Shown here piece by piece: positions 44,806 through 51,611 of a DNA stretch of 64,000 nt. This DNA comes from JAAETI01 sp964195945 (lineage in GTDB: Bacteria; Actinomycetota; Acidimicrobiia; Spongiisociales; UBA5794). Below the pieces are notes generated by a model. It made no database searches. It was given only the letters and a program-made list of their open reading frames with translations, and had not been told where the DNA came from. Location of the stretch: the NCBI GenBank assembly GCA_964195945.1, contig CAXMRC010000150.1:23008-87007 (forward strand), written 5' to 3'. A program made the translations under genes and the position numbers. Position 1 is the first letter of the stretch; each line of letters opens with the position of its first letter.

Positions 44806-45762
44806 TCAGCGCGCATCTCGGCGCGGCTTCACTGGAGTGACGAACCCTTCGGGCTTGACCGCCAACACCGAGCACCGCACCGACTGCAAGATGGTCTCGG
44901 CCGTGTTGCCCATGATGAGACCGCTCAGCCCGGCCCGAGCCACTGTTCCCATGACAATGAGTCCGATGTCGAGCCGCTCAGCCAGGAGCGGCAACTCGCG
45001 ACGTGGTTCGCCCGACACCATATGGATCGTCGCTCTCATCTCGTCCACATGGTGGCGTGCCACCAGTGCGCTGAGCTGTTCGCTATGTGCAGCCTCGGCT
45101 TCGCGAACCATCACATCGACAATGGCTCCCGGCATTTGCACGTATGGCGAGGTACGCAGCGTGGCCTCGCCGTCCAAGCTCCAGGCGTGTCCCACATGCA
45201 GCTCACCATCTTTCCGGCTACACAGCGAAGTCGCCAGGTCCATCGCTAGGTCGTTGAGGCCATCACGAATCGGGTCTTCCGGATCGGGGTCCACCAGGGC
45301 CAGTACCTGCAGCTTGCGGGCTTGAGACGGTCGCATCACCCAGACCGGTACCGGGCACTTCCGCAGCACATGCATCACGCCGCTGCTCAGTTGACAAGTG
45401 TTCCCTGTCTCGGGACCAGGCTCCCCCAACATCACGAGGTCGTGGCCAAATTCGAGGACCCGCTGAATGACCTCGATAAACGGCTCACCAACCGCGGCCA
45501 TCACCTTCACTTCACTCCCACCCCGAGCGTTCTCGACCATGCGCCGCAGCTGCTGTTCCCGCTCACCAACCAGCGCCGCCTCGACATCGACAACCCGACC
45601 CTCAACCTCGACTCGCCGATGCCGTCGAGGTATCCGCGCAACTACGTCCATCACCGTCAATTCAGCCTGGTTGACATCGGCGAGCTCGACGGCGGCCCGA
45701 AGGGTCAGCGGCTCCAGATGCCCCGGAGATCCCGCTACCAGAATGCTCTTGAACCTATCCAT
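44806..45762 (-). CDS. tandem universal stress protein (UspE-like)
   Basis: A 318-residue protein of two Usp domains. Domain 1 lacks the G-x2-G-x9-G site ('MLGEPGPETGNTCQLSSGVM'), whereas domain 2 keeps it ('VMGTVARAGLSGLIMGNTAE'), the asymmetric arrangement seen in UspE-type proteins. Directly upstream of the P-type ATPase gene and 39 bases downstream of the DksA-like pair, so it is probably the third gene of a five-gene stress operon. Confidence 0.9.
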   Translation of the reverse strand: MDRFKSILVAGSPGHLEPLTLRAAVELADVNQAELTVMDVVARIPRRHRRVEVEGRVVDVEAALVGEREQQLRRMVENARGGSEVKVMAAVGEPFIEVIQRVLEFGHDLVMLGEPGPETGNTCQLSSGVMHVLRKCPVPVWVMRPSQARKLQVLALVDPDPEDPIRDGLNDLAMDLATSLCSRKDGELHVGHAWSLDGEATLRTSPYVQMPGAIVDVMVREAEAAHSEQLSALVARHHVDEMRATIHMVSGEPRRELPLLAERLDIGLIVMGTVARAGLSGLIMGNTAETILQSVRCSVLAVKPEGFVTPVKPRRDAR

Positions 45763-45801
45763 CGCAACACCATCCTTTCGACGCTCGATCAGCTATGAGC
45801 G

Positions 45802-46116
45802 TTATCCAGCGCAAGCTCGGCACAGAGCTGTTGCGGGCAAGGCTGCGAGTCGTTCGGCCGCAATCGACGTTCCGCACGTCTCGCACGAGCCGTAGCGACC
45901 GGAGTCAATCCGGTCGAGCGCTTCATCTAGCGCAGCGAGCCGGCCCTCGATGGCATCGGCTTGGAGCGCCGCTTCGTCATCGGTGACATCATGCGGCTCG
46001 TAGTCGAGTCGACTGGTTGAAGCCACCCTCAGATCCCGATGCAACCGCGTCAATCGGTCGCGCTCATCTAGGAGAAGGGATTGCCGCCTCCACGCGGATT
46101 GGGAGCGCACTCTCAT
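45802..46116 (-). CDS. TraR/DksA-type zinc-finger protein
   Basis: A 104-residue protein: an N-terminal coiled coil rich in Arg, Glu and Asp ('DDEAALQADAIEGRLAAL'), then a C4 finger 'YGSCETCGTSIAAERLAALP' with the second pair in 'LCRACAG' at the very end. DksA/TraR proteins enter the RNA polymerase secondary channel and change transcription under stress. The ATG overlaps the stop of the upstream paralogue by four bases. Confidence 0.85.
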   Translation of the reverse strand: MRVRSQSAWRRQSLLLDERDRLTRLHRDLRVASTSRLDYEPHDVTDDEAALQADAIEGRLAALDEALDRIDSGRYGSCETCGTSIAAERLAALPATALCRACAG

Positions 46117-46586
46117 TGCTCACCGCCCTCGGTCGACAAACCGCATCCGGCGCTCGATCGACTCCGGATCTGCCTCAGCCTCAGATATTCGTGGTCGAGC
46201 CCTTCGTCCACCCCTCGCGATGACCGCCGGCTACATTCAATACAATTTGCGGCGGCCGGCAGCGCCCGCAGCCGAATTAGCGGGATCCCCTCACCGCAGG
46301 CTGTGCAGTACCCATAGGTGCCGTCCGCAAGGCGATCCAGTGCCTCTTCGATACGCCGGAGCCGGGCCTCGGCCTGTTGCACGAGGATCAAGACTGTTGC
46401 TGCATCGGAATCAGTCGAGGGGTCTTCCGCATCCAATAGATCGCTGATATCGCGCTGGCTCAGAGCGTCCGTTGCCTCTGTGTGCAGCGATTCCGCAGAT
46501 CGGGCGGCCGACTCTCGGTGGCTCGCAAGAACGGCAACGAGCGCTGCCAGGGTCTTCGCTGCAAACCGCGTGGTTGTGGTGGCCAT
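46113..46586 (-). CDS. TraR/DksA-type zinc-finger protein
   Basis: A 157-residue protein with coiled coil about residues 45-90 and C4 finger 'YGYCTACGEGIPLIRLRALP' plus 'NCIECSR'. The C-terminal 35 residues after the finger are extra compared with the neighbour and basic. It is the first gene of the minus-strand stress operon (ribosome binding site GGAGG five bases before the ATG) and shares its upstream region with a divergent winged-helix regulator. Confidence 0.85.
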   Translation of the reverse strand: MATTTTRFAAKTLAALVAVLASHRESAARSAESLHTEATDALSQRDISDLLDAEDPSTDSDAATVLILVQQAEARLRRIEEALDRLADGTYGYCTACGEGIPLIRLRALPAAANCIECSRRSSRGVDEGLDHEYLRLRQIRSRSSAGCGLSTEGGEQ

Positions 46587-46674
46587 GACGTCCTCCGGAG
46601 ACCTAGAAACCGCTTCACTCTGTGAAGGTCTCTCCCACCCCGGAGGGGGCGACGCACCGGGTCCGAAGACCGTG

Positions 46675-46703
46675 TTGACGGCAACGTACGTTGGGGGGAT
46701 ACT
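46675..46703 (+). promoter_or_regulatory. sigma70-like promoter for the winged-helix regulator
   Basis: TTGACG, a 17-base spacer and GATACT match the -35/-10 consensus. The spacer includes the palindrome AACGTACGTT (46683-46692), a possible operator, and the -10 overlaps GGGGATACTCCCC-like symmetry. The start codon of the regulator is 120 bases downstream, leaving a long leader. Confidence 0.5.
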
Positions 46704-46823
46704 CCCCTTTCCCTGTCAAATATATCACGACACAGGTGGCGTGCATAGGACCATTGAAGACAATAGGCGCCCAAGGTATCATGACATTGGTAGCGTACGT
46801 CGGTGCGAAGCGAAAGGGAGGCG

Positions 46824-47147
46824 ATGACCAACCACGAACGGCGACCTTGGACGTTTCTCACGAACCATGCCCGTGTATTGATTCTGATCGCGCAGAACCC
46901 CAGCATTCGCGGACGTGATGTAGCCGGCATCGTCGGCATCACCGAGCGCTCGACGCAGCGCATCATCGCCGAACTGGAGGAAGCGGGCTACCTGACCCAC
47001 AAAAGGATTGGTCGCCGCAACCACTACGACGTGAGTTCGACCGCCCCCCTCCGTCACCCCCATGAAGAAGACATCGAGGTCGGTCTTTTGTTGGATCTGT
47101 TCGGGAAGACCGAGGTTGACCTCCCTACGAGCAAACCTCAGTCGTAG
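46824..47147 (+). CDS. small winged-helix transcriptional regulator
   Basis: A 107-residue protein; the ATG at 46824 has a good ribosome binding site (GGGAGG). Residues about 10-75 form a MarR/ArsR-like winged helix: 'ARVLILIAQNPSIRGRDVAG', 'IVGITERSTQRIIAELEEAG' (recognition helix) and the wing 'YLTHKRIGRRNHYDV'. No ligand-binding domain. It is divergent from the DksA-like stress operon and 151 bases upstream of the NFVD-repeat secreted protein; either could be its target. Confidence 0.8.
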   Translation: MTNHERRPWTFLTNHARVLILIAQNPSIRGRDVAGIVGITERSTQRIIAELEEAGYLTHKRIGRRNHYDVSSTAPLRHPHEEDIEVGLLLDLFGKTEVDLPTSKPQS

Positions 47148-47256
47148 GATCGGATTGCGGGGCCATTCTCCCGATCTTTGATCCGGCTCCAATCCGAAAC
47201 GGGCGCTTGGCCGGCTTCACGGAAGCTTCATATGCGCGACATGGTCGCTCGACATT

Positions 47257-47272
47257 CGCATTGGATAATGCG
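47257..47272. promoter_or_regulatory. inverted repeat upstream of the NFVD protein gene
   Basis: CGCATT and AATGCG are separated by GGAT, a perfect 6-4-6 inverted repeat 27 bases before the ATG at 47299. It contains GATAAT, which could serve as a -10 element, so a repressor bound here would block transcription. The winged-helix protein encoded just upstream is a candidate. Confidence 0.4.
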
Positions 47273-47298
47273 TATATGTTCGAGAAAGGAACAACATC

Positions 47299-47706
47299 AT
47301 GAAAAAGGCATTCGGTCTCCTCCTCGTAGTTGGTTTGCTTGTTGCAGCCATGGCAACGGCAGCCTTTGCTGCGGTTCCTGGTGACGGAACCCGCGACTAT
47401 GTCGGTGCGGGGTCCCAGGCAGGCAACGGCTACAGCCAGAACTTCGTCGACGTCGATCCGGTAGACGGGATCAACGACAACTTCGTCGATGTCGATGGTG
47501 ACAAGATCTGTGACAACTTCGTGGACGAAGATGGCGACGGATTCAGCGACCTGCGCGTCCCCCGCAGTGAGGGTGCCCAGGGTCCCCACGGCAATGGCAC
47601 CGGCGTTTGTGACGCCGAGAACTTCGTCGACGCTAACAACGACGGCATCTGCGACACCGCTGGCAGCGGTGGCGGTCAGCAGCGGATGGGTGGACGCTCC
47701 CTGTAG
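47299..47706 (+). CDS. secreted protein with NFVD/Asp-rich repeats
   Basis: A 135-residue exported protein: signal peptide 1-24 (cleaved after AFA), then a mature part of ~110 residues. The tetrapeptide NFVD recurs at positions 48, 61, 73 and 108, followed by D/N-x-D-G-D-like loops ('VDGDKICDNFVDEDGDGFSD', 'VDANNDGICD') resembling EF-hand/dockerin calcium loops. Three Cys sit in or near the loops. Followed by two strong hairpins. Probably a small Ca-binding cell-surface or matrix protein; no known family recognised. Confidence 0.75.
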   Translation: MKKAFGLLLVVGLLVAAMATAAFAAVPGDGTRDYVGAGSQAGNGYSQNFVDVDPVDGINDNFVDVDGDKICDNFVDEDGDGFSDLRVPRSEGAQGPHGNGTGVCDAENFVDANNDGICDTAGSGGGQQRMGGRSL

Positions 47707-47742
47707 CTCCACCGACATACCACCGGCCTTCGGGACGGTAAT

Positions 47743-47776
47743 GAATGCTCCCCCGCCTCAACTCGGGGGAGCATTC
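47743..47776. terminator. strong hairpin terminator 1
   Basis: GAATGCTCCCCCG pairs perfectly with CGGGGGAGCATTC across an 8-base loop, a 13-bp stem located 37 bases after the NFVD protein stop. It lacks a clean T-run downstream. Together with the next hairpin it separates this gene from the amidohydrolase gene. Confidence 0.75.
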
Positions 47777-47784
47777 TTGTGAGT

Positions 47785-47813
47785 GGAACCCCCAACATCC
47801 GGTTGGGGGTTCC
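47785..47813. terminator. strong hairpin terminator 2
   Basis: GGAACCCCCAAC pairs perfectly with GTTGGGGGTTCC across the 5-base loop ATCCG, eight bases after hairpin 1. Two such hairpins in tandem are unusual; they may also stabilise the 3' end of the NFVD mRNA. Confidence 0.7.
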
Positions 47814-47909
47814 CTGATTACGTCACAATCCCGCGGCCCGCCAATCGAGATAGCGGGGACGGCATCCGTTGCCCACGGTGTGGGGCCGCGTCGGATAACA
47901 TGACTTTCC

Positions 47910-49862
47910 ATGCGATGGCAGCCATCAGCTGGAGTCGCCGCAGGGTTCATGCTGGTTCTTGCGGCGTGCACCGGCGGAGTAGCTCCAACCACGACCTTGG
48001 AGACCGGCTCTACTACCACCACCGCGCCTGCTATCGCTTCTTCCACTCCACCGAGCGACTCAACGACGAGTCCTCCTCCGACCCGGGTGCCCGTCGAGCC
48101 TGCCGACGTCGTCCTCTACAACGGCAGCATCGTCACGATGGACGATGCGTTCACAATTGCCGAGTCCGTCGCGATTCGAGACGGGACTGTGGTCGCCGTC
48201 GGCGCCTCTGACGAAGTCCTCGCCTATGTCGGCGGTGCCACCACTTCGGTCGACCTCGAAGGCCGCGTTCTGATGCCGGGGTTCGTGGACCCCCATACCC
48301 ACCTACTGCAAGACCCCGCTCCAGATGTCGCCGCGATGCGTATCGCTCAGGAGCTCATGCTCGCCGGCGGGACCACGACGGCGGGGACTCCAAGCATCGA
48401 ACCTGACGAGCTGGCGGCCTACCAGGCCATGGATGCAGCCGGAGAGCTGGCGGTGCGCAGCCACCTCTACGTTCTCTACAACACAGTGTGCGGTGGTCGA
48501 GAGTTCGGCGACTTCTATCTGGAGAACGAATTCTCCCGCGACCCCGACCTCAACCTTGCGGTAGCGGGCGTCAAAGTCTTCACTGACGGCGGTGCGTGTA
48601 ATGCCCCGGCAATGTCGCTCGAGTACCTAGCGACGGCGCCGGACTACCTCAAGGAGGTCGGCTGGACGGGTCAAGGCACGTTGTATGTCGACGCCGCCGA
48701 GGTAGCGAGCGTCGTCTCAGCCGTTGACGCTGCCGGCGGAATGACCGTGATCCATGCTATCGGCGACCGGGGAATCTCGACCGCGCTCGCCGGCCTGGCC
48801 GACGCGCTTGACGGCCAACCGTCAGCCAACCGGCACCGCATCGACTACAACAGCATGTCGACACTGCTCACGCCCGCCGAACTCGCCACATACGGCGCCA
48901 TCGACATGATCCCGGTCGTGATGTTGATGCCCTGGGGGTCGGCTTGTGACGAAGGTGTAGCCGAACTGTGGCAGGCGATCCTCCCCGAGCGTGCCGTCAA
49001 TTCGATCGAGGACCGTCGAGCCATCCAGTCCGCCAACCCCGGCATCCGCCTTTCCTGGCACGGGGACTTCCCGTCCCTGCCGCACCTGCCGTTCCAGCAA
49101 ATGTTCTCTGTGGTGGCGGGCGGCGCCGTCCACGTCGACACTTGGGAGCCGTGCCATCCAACGGCGTGGGATTGGTTCCCCACTGTCCCCCTCGAAGAGG
49201 CACTGAGAATGATGACAATCAACGCCGCCGCCGCCATGGGAATCGAGGAGAAAGTCGGTTCCATTCAAGTCAGCAAGGTCGCCGACCTCCTCGTCCTGGC
49301 AAACGACCTATTCGATCCAGACCCCGAAATCGCCATCGCCACCAACTATCCGCTGGTGACCATGATCGACGGTGTTGTCCAATACTGCACCGGAGACCTA
49401 TGCGAGCGTCTGACCGGCGCCGCCGCGTCCCCCGTTCCCACCACCGAGGCGCCACCGCTCCACGCCGGCTGGACGCCGGTGGACCACCCAGTTGTCGATG
49501 CGGTGAGAGCGTCTCGAGAGTTCGAACCGGCGTCCCTGGCAGTAGATCAAGACCGGGATACGGCATGGATCGCCGGTGAGGGCCCACCCCAGTGGATCGA
49601 ACTCGACCTGGGATCGTCGGACCGGGTCGAAAGCATCCGCCTGCTAGTCAGCCAGGATCCGGCCGGATTCACGGTCCACCAAATCTACGCCGGCCCCAGT
49701 CCGGATCCAACAAAGCTTGTAGCGGAGATCAAGGGCGAGACCGTTTCCGGGCAGTGGCTCGAGATCGATCTCGGCGTCGAAGCGCAGTTCATCCGCATTC
49801 TCACGCCCGACACGCCGTCATGGGCCGCCTGGTTCGAGATCGAAATCCTGTTGTCGAGCTAG
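47910..49862 (+). CDS. lipoprotein amidohydrolase (YtcJ-like) with discoidin-type C-terminal domain
   Basis: A 650-residue lipoprotein: lipobox LAAC (C20), Thr/Ser/Pro-rich linker to about residue 60, then an amidohydrolase of the YtcJ type with 'VLYNGSIVTMDDAFTIAESV', metal site HTH ('VDPHTHLLQD'), 'GVKVFTDGGAC', 'TVIHAIGDR' and 'LSWHGDFPS'. 'VSKVADLLVLANDLFDPDP' ends the enzyme. Residues about 515-650 form an F5/8 type C (discoidin-like) carbohydrate-binding sandwich ('PQWIELDLGSSDRVESIRLL', 'WLEIDLGVEAQFIRIL'). Probably a surface-exposed hydrolase of amides or carbamates with a binding tail. Confidence 0.85.
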   Translation: MRWQPSAGVAAGFMLVLAACTGGVAPTTTLETGSTTTTAPAIASSTPPSDSTTSPPPTRVPVEPADVVLYNGSIVTMDDAFTIAESVAIRDGTVVAVGASDEVLAYVGGATTSVDLEGRVLMPGFVDPHTHLLQDPAPDVAAMRIAQELMLAGGTTTAGTPSIEPDELAAYQAMDAAGELAVRSHLYVLYNTVCGGREFGDFYLENEFSRDPDLNLAVAGVKVFTDGGACNAPAMSLEYLATAPDYLKEVGWTGQGTLYVDAAEVASVVSAVDAAGGMTVIHAIGDRGISTALAGLADALDGQPSANRHRIDYNSMSTLLTPAELATYGAIDMIPVVMLMPWGSACDEGVAELWQAILPERAVNSIEDRRAIQSANPGIRLSWHGDFPSLPHLPFQQMFSVVAGGAVHVDTWEPCHPTAWDWFPTVPLEEALRMMTINAAAAMGIEEKVGSIQVSKVADLLVLANDLFDPDPEIAIATNYPLVTMIDGVVQYCTGDLCERLTGAAASPVPTTEAPPLHAGWTPVDHPVVDAVRASREFEPASLAVDQDRDTAWIAGEGPPQWIELDLGSSDRVESIRLLVSQDPAGFTVHQIYAGPSPDPTKLVAEIKGETVSGQWLEIDLGVEAQFIRILTPDTPSWAAWFEIEILLSS

Positions 49863-50016
49863 AGCGACCCCTCTCTCTCCAAATCACGCCTCCATCCTCC
49901 CCGAGCGCTGCCAATGAGACCGCAGCGGTCGTCGATTCCGAGCCCAACCCCTTGATCCACCGTCGGCCCCCAAGTTGCCGCGTTCGGTGCGACGCTTCCA
50001 CCACCGGCCAGACCGG

Positions 50017-50559
50017 TCAGGGGCACAAGCCCTCCGCTCCGGAGGCGCAGAACTCGGCGTGGCCGCCGATGATCGTGGCGAGAACGTCTATTTCCGGGAT
50101 CGCATCGACCGCGACTTCGAGCGGGTTCGCTGAAAGCACGACGAAGTCGGCGTATTTCCCAGCCACGATGCTGCCGATGACGTCCTCCTGATGCGCGGCG
50201 TACGCGCCTCTGATGGTCAGCATCTCAAACGCCTCTTGTACGGTGAGCCGTTGCGAAGCCTGCCATAGCTCGGGGACACGGCCGTCGTATGTCGTTCGGG
50301 TCACGCCTTGGTGCAACGCATCCATCGCGCGCCCGGTATAGCTTTCCCCCTCGCCGCCGGTACGCCACGGGGTACAGCACCACGGTACGTCGGTGTTGGC
50401 GATCAAGTAGATCCCGGAGTCGATCAAGTCCCGCCATCGGTTGGCCAACTGCTGTTGCTCGAGTGGGATCATCCGTGCGAACGACTCGTCCTGGATAGAG
50501 GCTGACGAGTTGAGCAGCTGGATGGAACCAAGGATTCCGAGCTCGGCCGTGTTCTTCAT
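50017..50559 (-). pseudogene. C-terminal fragment of a YtcJ-like amidohydrolase
   Basis: A 180-residue open frame that corresponds only to the last third of an amidohydrolase: 'ELGILGSIQLLNSSASIQDE', then 'TYDGRVPELWQASQRLTVQE', 'EMLTIRGAYAAHQEDVIGSI' and 'GKYADFVVLSANPLEV'. The HxH metal site and the barrel half before it are absent. It converges on the intact amidohydrolase gene. A truncated gene or remnant is the simplest reading. Confidence 0.6.
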
Positions 50560-50624
50560 TCTCTCGCGACCTTTTCGCGGACTCTTGCGTTAGAGCGAGC
50601 CTCCAACAAATCCAGTACGCACCA

Positions 50625-51611
50625 CTAAAGGTCCAGGCGTGATTGGAGCTGTCGCTCGATCTCCGCGACGGTCCACAAGCCCTCGAGGCGATACACGACC
50701 TTGCCATCGGGGTCGAGGAAGAAGAGCCAGGGCTCAGATTCCAACCCGAAGGCGGTCATGGCCGGTGACGGCTGGAAGCCGGCGAGCGCCGGATCGGGCA
50801 AGCCGCTGAATGCCTCGGCGTACACGAAGTTCACCCGGTCGGCGTAGCGGGTCTGCACGTCGCCAACCATGTCGTATACCGGGCCGCAGAACCTCGTCTC
50901 GCAAAACGCCGGCGTGGCGAGGAGAAACAGCGTGGGGTCGTCGTTGGCAAGAGCCTGGGCGAGACTCTGGCGATGCAGCTCAGGATTAGGCGACTCCGCC
51001 GAGGTCAGCAGAGCTATGTCGCCGTCAACGTCCTCCAGCGTCGGTGTGTCGAGAGCGGGCGCCACCTCGCCCGGACCGAGAGTGTCCGTGTCCTCAGCTA
51101 CCCGGAATCCGATGCTCTGGAACGCAGCCCCGCCATCGCTGAATCGGGCCTCCACCTCCAGCCCCCAGTCGCCGGCCCGGTTGAAGTCACGTTCGTGGGC
51201 GAAGATGGTGGTCAGGCCGTCTGGAGCCACGATTCGCTCGGCATCGACTTCGGATTCCAGGATCGCATTCTCAGGGTCGGTGAGGTCCCAGTAATGGAAG
51301 TGAACGGTGGCATCCGTTATCAGTACACCCTCCGCATCGAAGAGCCCCACGGCGAAGCGCGATGGGCCGACGACCAATTCCGACGGTACCAGTGCGACCG
51401 TCAGAGCGGCGGTCACCTCCTCGGGCGCCAGGTGGACATGCCCATCGTCGCTGTCTTCGTGTGCGTCGACGGTGTTCGACAATGGCTCTCCAAACTCGTT
51501 GCCGCCTTCGTCTGCAGATCCACACGCCGCAACGCTGAGCATCAGGGCGACCAGGATGACGTGTAAAGGTCCGGAGATGGACCGCCTCGATTGGGGAAGA
51601 TGGGCTCTCAT
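50625..51611 (-). CDS. lipoprotein with YtkA-like and thioredoxin-like domains
   Basis: A 328-residue lipoprotein (C30 in SVAAC). An Asp/His-rich stretch ('DAHEDSDDGHVHLAPEE') precedes an Ig-like YtkA-type domain (about 65-170). Residues about 185-328 form a thioredoxin-like fold with 'LLATPAFCETRFCGPVYDMV', a C-x4-C pair as in SCO/TlpA-related proteins, and 'SEPWLFFLDPDGKVVYRLEG'. SCO-type proteins deliver copper or reduce cysteines of copper sites, so a role in loading the neighbouring multicopper oxidase is plausible. Its start overlaps the propeller gene's stop by four bases. Confidence 0.72.
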   Translation of the reverse strand: MRAHLPQSRRSISGPLHVILVALMLSVAACGSADEGGNEFGEPLSNTVDAHEDSDDGHVHLAPEEVTAALTVALVPSELVVGPSRFAVGLFDAEGVLITDATVHFHYWDLTDPENAILESEVDAERIVAPDGLTTIFAHERDFNRAGDWGLEVEARFSDGGAAFQSIGFRVAEDTDTLGPGEVAPALDTPTLEDVDGDIALLTSAESPNPELHRQSLAQALANDDPTLFLLATPAFCETRFCGPVYDMVGDVQTRYADRVNFVYAEAFSGLPDPALAGFQPSPAMTAFGLESEPWLFFLDPDGKVVYRLEGLWTVAEIERQLQSRLDL

